Of a DNA stretch of 64,000 nucleotides, positions 25,726-34,330 are shown in pieces. The position numbers were made by a program, and so were the translations under genes. Location of the stretch: positions 41,838 through 105,837 of the forward strand of contig CAYYLO010000001.1 in NCBI GenBank assembly GCA_964472675.1, read 5' to 3'. The notes below the pieces were generated by a model, which was not told the origin of the DNA, searched no databases, and saw only the letters and a program-made list of their open reading frames with translations. This DNA is from 01-FULL-43-15b sp964472675. GTDB lineage: Bacteria; Patescibacteriota; Microgenomatia; UBA8517; UBA10165. Numbering within the stretch: position 1 is the first letter of the stretch; each line of letters begins with the position of its first letter.

Positions 25726-26520
25726 ATGAATTACCCTGATGACTTCATTAATAAAATTGTTTGCGGGGACGTGTTGGAGGTTATGGCTGAAATGCCAAAC
25801 GAGTGTATAGATTTAGTTATCACTTCACCACCTTATAACCTAAAAAATTCTACAGGTAATGGGATGAAGGATGGTCGTGGCGGAAAGTGGTCAAAAGCAG
25901 CACTTATAAGCGGGTATACGGATCACGGAGACAACATGCCGCACAAAGAGTATGTTGGGTGGCAAAGAAAGTGTTTAGCAGAAATGATGCGTGTCGTAAA
26001 AGAGGATGGTGCAATTTTCTATAATCACAAATGGAGAGTGCAAAACGGTTTACTACAAGATAGGCACGATATTGTTGAAAGTTTTCCAGTTAGACAAATC
26101 ATCATATGGAAACGAAAAGGGGGAATAAATTTTAACAAGGGTTACTTCTTGCCTACTTATGAAGTAATTTATTTAATAGCAAAACCTAAGTTCAAGCTAT
26201 CACCCAAGGCAAATGCATTCGGAGATGTGTGGGAACTCACACAAGAAATGAAAAATGCCCATCCCGCCCCATTTCCGGTTTCTCTTATTAACAGGATTGT
26301 TTCTTCCACTAACGCACAGATTATTCTTGATCCATTCATGGGGTCTGGGACTACAGGAGTTGCGGCTAAAGCTTTAGGTAGAAACTATATAGGAATTGAG
26401 ATTTCGCCCCAATACTGTAAAATGGCTCGAGACAGAATAGAAGGAGCAAACCCACAAAAAGAATTAAGACTTAGTAAGCAAATAGAACTTTTTGATAACA
26501 CAAATGCAGATTTACACTAA
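25726..26520 (+). CDS. Type II DNA methyltransferase, beta-class (SPPY)
   Basis: A 264-residue N4/N6 amino-methyltransferase. The catalytic motif IV is TSPPYNL (residues 33-39), and the SAM motif I, LDPFMGSGTTGVAAKALG, comes late at about 201-218. Motif IV before motif I is the beta-class order. SPPY is typical of N4-cytosine enzymes, though N6-adenine enzymes of this class also use it. It overlaps the downstream endonuclease gene by 29 nt and would protect host DNA. Together with the MvaI/BcnI-type nuclease, this favours N4-cytosine methylation of a CCNGG-like site. Confidence 0.88.
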   Translation: MNYPDDFINKIVCGDVLEVMAEMPNECIDLVITSPPYNLKNSTGNGMKDGRGGKWSKAALISGYTDHGDNMPHKEYVGWQRKCLAEMMRVVKEDGAIFYNHKWRVQNGLLQDRHDIVESFPVRQIIIWKRKGGINFNKGYFLPTYEVIYLIAKPKFKLSPKANAFGDVWELTQEMKNAHPAPFPVSLINRIVSSTNAQIILDPFMGSGTTGVAAKALGRNYIGIEISPQYCKMARDRIEGANPQKELRLSKQIELFDNTNADLH

Positions 26521-27292
26521 GTCATCTCTAATACAAAAACTGAAGGACATTAGAGATATGGGCTGGATAAAATCTAAACGGCCGGGAAACGCCGGAGCAG
26601 TTGGTAACACTCTTGAGGATCTCCTTGGAATAAAAGAGAACAACCTACCTATTCCTAACGCAGCTGAATGGGAACTAAAAGCTCAGCGAAAGAATACAAC
26701 CTCACTTACTACACTTTTCCACATGGAGCCCTCACCCCAAGGAGCAAATATCGTTTCCTCTGTACTATTGCCCCATTACGGCTGGGCCCATAAAGAAGCA
26801 GGAACTAGACATAAAGCAGAAGAGAAGAGGTTTAGTTTGACAACCAACGCAGTGACATCTACAGATCGCGGATTTAGAGTTGTTGTAAATAGGGAAAAGA
26901 AGAAGGTGGAAATTTCATTTGATCTAAGTGCAACAAATATTACAAAACACAGAGACTGGTTGGCTGAAGTTGAGAAAAACATTGGACTAGGTCAGCTTAA
27001 CCCGCAACCTTATTGGGGTTTTACAGACCTTATGTATAAAGCCGGGACAAAACTGAAAAATTCTTTTTATGTGTTAGCTAATAACAAGTGGGAAGGTGAT
27101 AATGAATATTTTTTCTTTGAAGAAGTCAGCATCCTTACAGAATTTGACTTTGAAGATTTTCTAAAATGTATCGAAAAAGGTTTTATATTAGTAGACTTTG
27201 ATGCACGGAGTGGTCACAATCATGGAACTAAATTTAGAATAAGACAAAACCATTGGCCTGACTTATATAAATCTTGCACCAAAGTTATCTAA
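26492..27292 (+). CDS. MvaI/BcnI-type restriction endonuclease
   Basis: A 266-residue protein. The block GNAGAVGNTLEDLLGIKENN, the catalytic-looking AAEWELKAQRK (an E-x-K version of the PD-(D/E)XK core) and SLTTLFHMEPSPQG match the MvaI/BcnI restriction endonuclease family. MvaI cuts CCWGG and BcnI cuts CCSGG as a monomer that nicks each strand in turn. The target of this enzyme is probably related but cannot be read directly. ATG 26504 is an alternative start. It is coupled to the methyltransferase by a 29-nt overlap. About 185 nt of unassigned sequence follow before the next gene. Confidence 0.82.
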   Translation: MITQMQIYTKSSLIQKLKDIRDMGWIKSKRPGNAGAVGNTLEDLLGIKENNLPIPNAAEWELKAQRKNTTSLTTLFHMEPSPQGANIVSSVLLPHYGWAHKEAGTRHKAEEKRFSLTTNAVTSTDRGFRVVVNREKKKVEISFDLSATNITKHRDWLAEVEKNIGLGQLNPQPYWGFTDLMYKAGTKLKNSFYVLANNKWEGDNEYFFFEEVSILTEFDFEDFLKCIEKGFILVDFDARSGHNHGTKFRIRQNHWPDLYKSCTKVI

Positions 27293-27478
27293 AAGTCGAA
27301 ACAGATCCTTCCTGGCGGGAGAAGCTGACCTAAGAGACAACGATAAAAAAGATTTATTGCCGGTACGGCATTGCCCCATCGAAGAATGATCCGGTTTTTG
27401 GTTCTCTTGCTCTTTTTCGCGGAGCTTGTGGAATCTGCAAAGAGAACTGAAAAATACCTGGGTTTTGTAGAAGTAATT

Positions 27479-28744
27479 TTAATTTACTACGAGAGAGAGG
27501 TTAGGCAAAGAATCTTCGGCTGGAATTTGCCGGATAGTTGAATTTTTAGAAGCAGTTTCTTGCAGCATATCGAAAAATATTTCAAACTGTTTTTCGGAAG
27601 TGAATGTTTCGGCCACTGTTTTTAAACCATTTTTAATAAACCTCTTACTTAACGATTCGTCATTTATAACCCTCTCTATCTTCTGGGCAAGCAAACTTGC
27701 GTCATTTGGTGGGACAAGATACCCGTTATATGAATCGCTAATAATCTCCGGAATTCCCCCGACGTTTGTACCAATAACCGGCAACCCGCACGCCATTGAT
27801 TCAATAAATACCTGTCCGAATGTCTCATTTTCAGAGGGGAGTACAAACAGATCCGCACCGTTATAGACTTTACACATTTGCACCAACCGGAAGTTTCTTA
27901 ACAAAACCTGATCTTCAATACTATGTAACTTAATGTATCCTGTCAGCATATCAAATGCTTGCGTGTATTCTCTATTCAAACTCTCCGGGGGTTTGCCTAC
28001 CGCGATTAGAAGTTTTAGGTAAGGATAGCGGAGAGCAATCTTGGAAAAAGCTTCAATCAAATTAATAACCCCCTTTTTTTGCAGCACATTGCGCGTGCCA
28101 TGGATAATTCTTGTGGCGGTAAGGATAAGTTTGGTTTCTGAGGGAAGGTTGAGCTCTTTTTTCAGTTGACTTCTGCTCTGCGTATCTTGGTAAAACTCCT
28201 TGGGGTTGATTCCCAAGTAGTTAATTGATAACAAATCGATACCAGCTCCTTTTTGAAAACAGTCACCGGCAACGCTTTTGCTCACACAACTTATTCTTTC
28301 CCACATCAGTTGGTTGATAAGTTCTACCTGAAGGTCTGTGACAGCAAAAGAATGGAGGCGGGCAACTAAGGGAATTTTGTGTAATCCGGCAACCATATTC
28401 AGCAAGATACAGTACGCGGCGGGAAGACCGACATGGAAGTTCTCTGCGCAAATAATGTCAATTTTATGTTTATTAATAACCTCTGCTACAACAGCAGCAA
28501 ATTGGTGTGCTCTTTCTGAAATTGCTTTCTGGTCATCTAAACCGTATCTATACAAACTCTTTTCGTGATAAATAATGACGGATCCCTGGTGCTCAGTTCG
28601 GTTCTCTCCTTGCGAAGTTGGCATAAGAATTACTGTCTTCGGAGAAGACGCATGTTTGCAATAATTGACAAGGTTTACAAGATAACGTTCAACACCGCCA
28701 ACACTTTCTAATGGCGAATTTTGTGCGATAAAGAGAATATTCAT
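27479..28744 (-). CDS. GT4 glycosyltransferase
   Basis: A 421-residue GT-B enzyme. The N-terminal domain begins MNILFIAQNSPLESVGGVER and carries HVGLPAAYCI. The C-terminal donor domain shows KLILTATRIIHGTRN, FVLPSENETFGQVFIESMA and GLPVIGTNVGGIPEII, the usual E-x7-E region of GT4. It is a stand-alone gene flanked by the restriction-modification island and a divergent nuclease gene. It probably adds sugars to lipid or glycan on the cytoplasmic face. Unlike most operon-first genes here it has a 5' leader of about 100 nt. Confidence 0.88.
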   Translation of the reverse strand: MNILFIAQNSPLESVGGVERYLVNLVNYCKHASSPKTVILMPTSQGENRTEHQGSVIIYHEKSLYRYGLDDQKAISERAHQFAAVVAEVINKHKIDIICAENFHVGLPAAYCILLNMVAGLHKIPLVARLHSFAVTDLQVELINQLMWERISCVSKSVAGDCFQKGAGIDLLSINYLGINPKEFYQDTQSRSQLKKELNLPSETKLILTATRIIHGTRNVLQKKGVINLIEAFSKIALRYPYLKLLIAVGKPPESLNREYTQAFDMLTGYIKLHSIEDQVLLRNFRLVQMCKVYNGADLFVLPSENETFGQVFIESMACGLPVIGTNVGGIPEIISDSYNGYLVPPNDASLLAQKIERVINDESLSKRFIKNGLKTVAETFTSEKQFEIFFDMLQETASKNSTIRQIPAEDSLPNLSLVVN

Positions 28745-28854
28745 TTTTTTAAAGGCAGGTCACGAAGCGGAAAGTATCTTGCGAATAGGTATTAATCAGT
28801 TAGAAAGAGGAGCTTTGAAAAAGAGAAATAATTATTTGGAATCTACCTGCCTAT

Positions 28855-28883
28855 ATTATAGACGCTCGGACATCAAAGGGCAA
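28855..28883 (-). promoter_or_regulatory. Promoter of the GT4 gene
   Basis: On the minus strand TTGCCC (28878-28883), a 17-nt spacer and consensus TATAAT (28855-28860) lie about 110 nt before ATG 28744. The same -35 hexamer TTGCCC recurs at 41508 and 45655. Confidence 0.6.
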
Positions 28884-28952
28884 GGCAATTATAGAGCTGA
28901 CGAATACACCCCTCTCGCAAAAAACCAGAAGAGAAGCAGACGATAAATAGTG

Positions 28953-28958
28953 TACTAT
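28953..28958 (+). promoter_or_regulatory. -10 box of the PD-(D/E)XK nuclease gene, leaderless type
   Basis: TACTAT ends 6 nt before ATG 28965. No clear -35 hexamer is visible. Confidence 0.45.
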
Positions 28959-28964
28959 GGAATT

Positions 28965-29828
28965 ATGGTGCATTTTCCAAAAAATAACCAAACTATTTGG
29001 GTTTCGCATTCTTCGATCTCTGATTTTTTGAAGTGTCCGCGGTCATATTACCTTCGCAACGTTTTAAAAAGCAAAGCTACCAACCGCAAGATGACAATAA
29101 TGACTCCACCTCTTGCTTTAGGACAGGCCGTTCACGACACTCTAGAATCTTTGTCACTTCTTCCCAAAGACGAAAGATTCAAAACGCCCCTGATGGATAA
29201 ATTTGAGGATGCATGGGGAAAAGTTACCGGCAAAAAAGGCGGATTTAAAAATGCCGCCGAAGAAGAGGAATACAAAGAACGGGGCAGAAAGATGATTTTG
29301 AGAGTTTTGGAAAGCCCGGGAATTCTTCTTAATAAAGCCGTCCGCATTAAGCCCCGAAGCGAAAAAGATCGTCTTTCAAATTTCGATCTTCCTTATTACA
29401 AAATCTCCGAAGAAGACAACATCACACTTTGTGGCAAAATTGACTGGCTTGAATATTTGGAAGAGGAAAACACAGTTCACATTGTCGACTTCAAAACAGG
29501 TAAAAATGAAGAGGATCAGGCATCACTTCAGTTGCCTATTTATTATCTTCTGGCAAAAAATTGCCAAAGCTTTAATATCTCGCGCGCAAGCTACTGGTAC
29601 ATAGACCGGGAAAGCAAACCAAAACAAGTTTCACTCCCGAGCGAAAAAGAGGCAAAAGAGAAAGTTTTAGAGATTGCTCACAGAATTAAACTTGCACGGC
29701 AACTTCAACTTTTTAAATGTGCCAGAAACGGCTGCTTTTCCTGCCTTCCCTACGAGGCAGTTTTGCGAGGCAGCGGAGAATGTGTGGGTGTCAGTCAAAC
29801 AAATCAGGATATATACATTTTACTCTAG
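28965..29828 (+). CDS. PD-(D/E)XK nuclease, RecB/Cas4-like, with four cysteines
   Basis: A protein of about 287 residues of the PDDEXK_1 (RecB-like) family. It has SISDFLKCPRSYYLR near the N-terminus, ALGQAVHDTLESL, and the catalytic core with HIVDFKTGK followed by SLQLPIYYLL. Cys24 near the N-terminus and Cys252, Cys257 and Cys260 near the C-terminus form the one-plus-three pattern that holds an Fe-S cluster in Cas4 and AddB nucleases. No cas genes are nearby, so a DNA-repair role is more likely. The start is ATG 28965; a GTG at 28950 precedes the -10 box. The last 9 nt overlap the convergent gene. Confidence 0.8.
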   Translation: MVHFPKNNQTIWVSHSSISDFLKCPRSYYLRNVLKSKATNRKMTIMTPPLALGQAVHDTLESLSLLPKDERFKTPLMDKFEDAWGKVTGKKGGFKNAAEEEEYKERGRKMILRVLESPGILLNKAVRIKPRSEKDRLSNFDLPYYKISEEDNITLCGKIDWLEYLEEENTVHIVDFKTGKNEEDQASLQLPIYYLLAKNCQSFNISRASYWYIDRESKPKQVSLPSEKEAKEKVLEIAHRIKLARQLQLFKCARNGCFSCLPYEAVLRGSGECVGVSQTNQDIYILL

Positions 29829-31181
29829 CAAGCCGCGAACAAGGCTAGACAAAGGTGCAAACGCAAAGGGCACAATCATTTCGTCTTCGGAAAGACCACC
29901 GTGAACGCCAAGTTGGCGGTAAGGAACTTCGGGTAAAAATTCATACCAGATGTGATACCCCTGTTTGGGAATAACCAAAACTGTCCCTACACGTTTGAGA
30001 AATCTTTGACGTGGCTTGTTAATGCCAAAAAGTCCTTTATCTATAGCTTCCTGAATTGTAAAAACTTCGGCGTGTTTTGATAATTCTCCCCGCAGAAAAT
30101 CCACAACTGCCTCAACCTGTTCAGGGCGGATAAATAAAAATACATCATGCGGGCTACCTGTTGGCAAGATACGCTGTCCTCTTTTATTCTCCTGAAAATT
30201 TTCCTCCAATATTTGGTATTTGTTCAAATTAATAATGTCCTCTCCCCTAATGCTGACCTGTCCATGATCTGCCGTAATTAAAAAAAGCGTATCATTTATC
30301 TTAGTTTTTTCTAACCTGCCAAGAAACATCTGCATTAAGGAAGATATGTATTCTAAAGAAGTTAAATGATCTTGACTATCCGGACCAAAAGCATGGGCTG
30401 CTGAGTCAACACCAGCCCAATACAAAAGGTAATAACCTGGGGCGGTGTTGATATTTAAAAGTCCGGCAACTTTTTCTATAAAGTCTTCTCCTGATAAACA
30501 GGGAATTGTTTCCGATCCAAAATGTACCGTTGTTGAATAAACACTTTCACTATACAAAGCGTTAGTAAATGTGTAGGAAACAATTCCGTATTCTTTCAAT
30601 TTGCTATAAATAGTTGGCCCCTCATACAACATCTCATGCGAGCCCCCAAAGTTTACCAGCTCATCAATATTACTCATTTCTGGAGTTTTAAAAGGAAGGG
30701 TCTCTATTATTTGGTCGAATTCTTCGAAGTAAACATTCCATTCGGGAAGCCCGTGTTCCTGTGGGGTTAGCCCTGTGTGTATTGTTGTTAATGCAGCAGG
30801 CGTAGTTGAAGGGAAAACAGAAGTTATCGGGAAAACATCGCCTTTTTTCGATAACAGATCAAAAAATTTAAATCTTTGCTGGTATTTGGCGAAGTGGTGA
30901 AAAGACAAACCATCAATAACCAATAAAATTACCCTGTTGTATTTTCTACCTTTGACAATCTCGAAAGGGAATGTTGCTCTTCCCTCGTTAACACCAAAAA
31001 TCTGTAAAATAGTGGGGACAATTTCGGCAATACTATACTTGCCGTAATAGGGAGCCAATAGTTTACCTTTAAGCCTTTCTCTTTTTATGTGATCTAAGAG
31101 TTCATAGTGAACCCTATCTCTGGGCAAACGAAAAACATCTTTGAATGCATTTTCCAATTTCCCCAACATGTTGCCTGCCAT
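29820..31181 (-). CDS. Alkaline-phosphatase-superfamily phosphodiesterase/nucleotide pyrophosphatase
   Basis: A 453-residue protein of the type I phosphodiesterase/nucleotide pyrophosphatase group. Metal and nucleophile motifs are visible: VILLVIDGLSFHHF (first Asp), FPSTTPAALTTIHTGLTPQEHG (with the Thr nucleophile region, quoted here in part), YWAGVDSAAHAFGPDS and FLITADHGQ. No signal peptide or helix is visible, so it is probably cytoplasmic. It is translated 4 nt downstream of the DUF4037 gene and presumably acts with it. The substrate is unknown; family members hydrolyse phosphodiesters or act as phosphoglycan-modifying enzymes. Confidence 0.82.
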   Translation of the reverse strand: MAGNMLGKLENAFKDVFRLPRDRVHYELLDHIKRERLKGKLLAPYYGKYSIAEIVPTILQIFGVNEGRATFPFEIVKGRKYNRVILLVIDGLSFHHFAKYQQRFKFFDLLSKKGDVFPITSVFPSTTPAALTTIHTGLTPQEHGLPEWNVYFEEFDQIIETLPFKTPEMSNIDELVNFGGSHEMLYEGPTIYSKLKEYGIVSYTFTNALYSESVYSTTVHFGSETIPCLSGEDFIEKVAGLLNINTAPGYYLLYWAGVDSAAHAFGPDSQDHLTSLEYISSLMQMFLGRLEKTKINDTLFLITADHGQVSIRGEDIINLNKYQILEENFQENKRGQRILPTGSPHDVFLFIRPEQVEAVVDFLRGELSKHAEVFTIQEAIDKGLFGINKPRQRFLKRVGTVLVIPKQGYHIWYEFLPEVPYRQLGVHGGLSEDEMIVPFAFAPLSSLVRGLLE

Positions 31182-31185
31182 GCCC

Positions 31186-32313
31186 TTACCTGATAAGATG
31201 CCTAAATTGTCTGTATACGTACTTCAAGCGGTTTAGTTGCACAAAATCCACAAACTGATCTATGGCGCCAAGATGATACTTAAGACGCATTATGGGAGCC
31301 GTAGCTTTTCTTTTTTTTATATACTGCTCGTAGATTTTCGTATAGACTGCATACCCATGAGGCAGACTAAAAGGCCTAACTGAAAAATTTTTAATCCTTG
31401 TTTGTATAGGTTTTGTAACCTTGAGTTCGTTGTGTTTTTTAGCTATTATTTCGTAAGCTTTTACCAGATACTTCTCTCTTTGCTGCCAACTATCCAAATG
31501 GACAGTTTTCAAAAAAAGCGGCTTTAGAGATTTGAAAGACTCAAGCCTTGAGAACATTGAGCCAAACCATTTGGGATAAGGAATATATTTTTTTTCTATT
31601 AAAAAACAAAGCTCTATAAGGTCTTCAACTATTTGCGTAGCTATAATATTTGACCCCAATTCGTCTCCAACTTCACCAGTTCTAAACATAAACGCTTCCC
31701 TGTCACCAATTTTTCCCCATTGCCGGAAATAAATATAAATCCAAACCCGATCCGGATAGTAAGAAAACTTTTTCCGCACCCTTTCAATGCCAATCCCGTC
31801 ATAGTAAATTTCGCCACTTGTTATTTCAAGAAGTGCCTGTTGGGGGAACGTAAGCCAATCACGAAAAGATGGTTTTTCGTATGGATTAAAATCAAGATAA
31901 TGCTGGAAAAATGACTTAGCGGTCCAAAAGGAAAAAAGGTGGTTGACTTCGCCTCGAGTCTTGTATGCAGGTATATGCTTTAAGTAGCCAGGCTGTTCTT
32001 TCGAAAAATTAGTAGAAAAACCGCGGAAAGTTAGGGGGAGCTTTTGGCGAAGCATCTTGTCCACCTTATCTTTATAACGGTCAAAATCTTTCTCTTTAAA
32101 AAATATATGAAGGCGAGGTCCCCAATCGTGGTCTGTTGACCGGACCGTATCAAGCCCTAACACGTCTGAACCATGCCCCACCAGCCCCGCAGAGTAGGAA
32201 AGGTGGGGAAATTCCCGCTTGATTAAAGGACCAACTACTTCCTCATAAAAGAGCCTGTTTAGCCTCAAGCCGAGAATGAAAGAAGGTTTTTCCAAAACAC
32301 CGTTCTTAGGCAC
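31186..32313 (-). CDS. DUF4037-type nucleotidyltransferase-like protein
   Basis: A 375-residue soluble protein. SAGLVGHGSDVLGLDTVRST with the following DHDWGPRLHIFF is the hallmark of the DUF4037 family, in which a nucleotidyltransferase-like G-S and D-H-D-W pattern is seen. The C-terminal half is helical and basic. The start is GTG 32313, 6 nt after a weak TACATT -10 box. It forms a two-gene unit with the phosphatase-fold protein downstream. The reaction is not known. Confidence 0.75.
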   Translation of the reverse strand: MPKNGVLEKPSFILGLRLNRLFYEEVVGPLIKREFPHLSYSAGLVGHGSDVLGLDTVRSTDHDWGPRLHIFFKEKDFDRYKDKVDKMLRQKLPLTFRGFSTNFSKEQPGYLKHIPAYKTRGEVNHLFSFWTAKSFFQHYLDFNPYEKPSFRDWLTFPQQALLEITSGEIYYDGIGIERVRKKFSYYPDRVWIYIYFRQWGKIGDREAFMFRTGEVGDELGSNIIATQIVEDLIELCFLIEKKYIPYPKWFGSMFSRLESFKSLKPLFLKTVHLDSWQQREKYLVKAYEIIAKKHNELKVTKPIQTRIKNFSVRPFSLPHGYAVYTKIYEQYIKKRKATAPIMRLKYHLGAIDQFVDFVQLNRLKYVYRQFRHLIR

Positions 32314-32319
32314 TTAACA

Positions 32320-32325
32320 AATGTA
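32320..32325 (-). promoter_or_regulatory. Weak -10 box, leaderless type
   Basis: TACATT on the minus strand ends 6 nt before GTG 32313. It matches the consensus at four of six positions and has no clear -35. Confidence 0.3.
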
Positions 32326-32443
32326 ACCATTACCTTGAAGATGTGTATAAGCTTTAGGTAAGAAAAAGAAGGCAACTTAATTACCTCTTGTCTTGTTCTT
32401 GCTTTTCTCCTACACTCATTATTACTCCAGCCGTTTAGTCTAT

Positions 32444-34330
32444 TCACATGAAGCGGGTCTTGATAGTTTTACTAGTTTCTTTTGTTCTTGTTTTGCTAGG
32501 ACTTTTCGTGGCACGGAAAGGCACAAACGTCACAAGAATTGGGGTAGCAGCAAGCCCTACCCAAGAAATAAGCGAAATTACATTGCCTACGGTTCTAGCC
32601 TCTGTGTTATAAAGACGAGCTGCAACTTCGTGTTCTCCCTTAGACAAGTCAACATGCATCCGCCCCCACTCGTCCTGGTTTAACAACACAGAGACTTCCT
32701 TGCCATCCACAAAAACTTTCCAGCCTGGGAACTTGAAAATGTTTATGCGCACAACGCCATTATCCTCATCTTGAGCTACTTTGAATTTTGCCCAGTTGGA
32801 GCCTTGAGAAGCATCACTAATTTGCCCCTTACCTGAAACTGCCTCGGCAACAGTTTTTTGCGGCGCTTTGGGAGCAGCTGAAGCATCTTTTGGCAAATAA
32901 TCGTATATTCCGGCAGTTTGTTGCAAATCCCAGGCAGCACCTGAGAATTTTTCCTGGTCAGTTAAGGGGCCCATTTTTTCAGGTTTAAAAAACTGCCAGT
33001 TCCAACCAATAACCACCGCAATCAAGACAAAAACTACCCACTTGGCTATTTTGGGATACGTCTTGGTCAATAAAACTGTACTTGTCCCAGCCACAACAGA
33101 GAAGGAAAGCACGGCCAAAGTCAGGAAACGCCAGGGAAACTGTACAAAAAGCAGGGGAGGTATTTGTTGCCAGATAAACGTCGACTTAACATGAGCCATA
33201 AAAGTCGCAAACCAACCCGACAAAAAGAAAAACATGGTCACCAGGACCAGTTCATTGTTGATTTTCCGACGCTTCAGCAACTTCCATCCCAAAAATAAAA
33301 CTACGACAATTGCCAATATCCAATGAATTTGCCCGACGGGGAAAGCCATCTTGTCATCTGCGTCTGCCCAGGCGGAGGGGCCATATCCCCAAAAGCGGCT
33401 GGTTAAAAGCTGGCGAATATTGGCAAAATGGGCAACATACTCGTAGTAACCTTGTGTTAAAGTCTCTACATGTACAAGTTTCTGTTCCAAAAAAACCGGC
33501 AAAGTAAAAAATGCGCTCAGCCCAAAAGCCCAGGCACCGCTTATTGCCAAATTGGGGACAGACCTCCAAGCTTTGTATTTTAATATCCAAATTAAAAGCC
33601 AGGCTAAAAAGAGGGGAGTGAAAATTAAAACCATAAGATTGTGCGACGTAAGCAACGCGAACCAGGCTAAGGCCAGAACCAAAAGCCATCTTGACGGGTG
33701 GCGTGGGCGGAGGGAGTCCCACTGAGCCCCCGCAGTCTCGCCAAAGGCGGACGAGGAGGTCGAGTGGGACGAGCCCGCGACAGGACCCGTCATCCCCGTG
33801 GCAGGACCCGAAGCAGGCATAGAACTCTTTATTAATCTGTAACCAGACCACAAAATTAGCGGGAACCAAACTAGCGACCAGGCCTCATTCATCGCCCCAC
33901 GCACATAAATATCAACAGAATGATACGGTGCCCAAATATAAAAAGCGGCAGACAAAAGACCGCCAAGACGCCCAAAGAATTCACGGGCAAAAATATACAT
34001 GGTTACACCGCTTATTAAGAAAGACAGAAGAAACGTCAGCTTTACAGTCGTTACAAATGAAAATTGAAAAAGCCTGAATACCTCCCCCACTAAATAGGGG
34101 AGAGGCGGATAAAAATTAAAAAGAGGAAAACCGTAACCGTACCCCATATATTGCGTCCAACGGCAGGGAATTTGAAAGTCAGCAAAACACTTCTCCATCG
34201 CCAGTTGCCTCATCATCTGGAGATCATCATGCATTAAAAAATAGCCGGGGCGCAGAAGCCACCAGCCAGCCAAAAGTCCAAGCCCAAGCACAAGATAAAA
34301 ATAAGGATCACTACGGCGCAGAAGGTTCAT
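32444..34330 (-). CDS. PTPS_related-type membrane protein with repeat-encoded loop
   Basis: A 628-residue polytopic protein resembling the membrane family annotated as 6-pyruvoyl-tetrahydropterin-synthase-related. Typical motifs are YFLMHDDLQMMRQLAMEK, YMGYGYGFPLFNFYPPLPYL and YIWAPYHSVDIYVRGAMNEA. The soluble C-terminus has FPGWKVFVDGKEV, like YfhO proteins, then a last helix. Between two membrane helices (about residues 169-209) an insert runs from MPASGPATGM to RPRHPSRW; it is encoded by the palindromic element at 33696-33817. The start ATG overlaps the upstream stop as ATGA. It is the last gene of the second glycan operon and probably a GT-C-like enzyme. Confidence 0.78.
   Translation of the reverse strand: MNLLRRSDPYFYLVLGLGLLAGWWLLRPGYFLMHDDLQMMRQLAMEKCFADFQIPCRWTQYMGYGYGFPLFNFYPPLPYLVGEVFRLFQFSFVTTVKLTFLLSFLISGVTMYIFAREFFGRLGGLLSAAFYIWAPYHSVDIYVRGAMNEAWSLVWFPLILWSGYRLIKSSMPASGPATGMTGPVAGSSHSTSSSAFGETAGAQWDSLRPRHPSRWLLVLALAWFALLTSHNLMVLIFTPLFLAWLLIWILKYKAWRSVPNLAISGAWAFGLSAFFTLPVFLEQKLVHVETLTQGYYEYVAHFANIRQLLTSRFWGYGPSAWADADDKMAFPVGQIHWILAIVVVLFLGWKLLKRRKINNELVLVTMFFFLSGWFATFMAHVKSTFIWQQIPPLLFVQFPWRFLTLAVLSFSVVAGTSTVLLTKTYPKIAKWVVFVLIAVVIGWNWQFFKPEKMGPLTDQEKFSGAAWDLQQTAGIYDYLPKDASAAPKAPQKTVAEAVSGKGQISDASQGSNWAKFKVAQDEDNGVVRINIFKFPGWKVFVDGKEVSVLLNQDEWGRMHVDLSKGEHEVAARLYNTEARTVGNVISLISWVGLAATPILVTFVPFRATKSPSKTRTKETSKTIKTRFM
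33696..33817. repeat. GC-rich palindromic element inserted in frame in a membrane-protein gene (copy B)
   Basis: A 122-nt element related to copy A at 14700-14796. The outer parts match (GGGTGGCG, GGAGGGAGTCCCAC, GTGGGACGAGC, CGACAGGACCC, CGAAGCAGG). The centre differs and the right end carries an extra unit of about 21-25 nt that repeats CAGGACCCG. It encodes the first part in the same frame as copy A (PASGP, then GPV followed by GSS/SSH) but its second part in another frame, and stays open in the host gene. Confidence 0.85.

Noticed and set aside
27293..27478. Possible gene remnant between the restriction gene and the GT4 gene
   Set aside because: Translations give phrases such as FLAGEADLRDNDKK but no family I can name, and stops interrupt every frame within about 40 codons.
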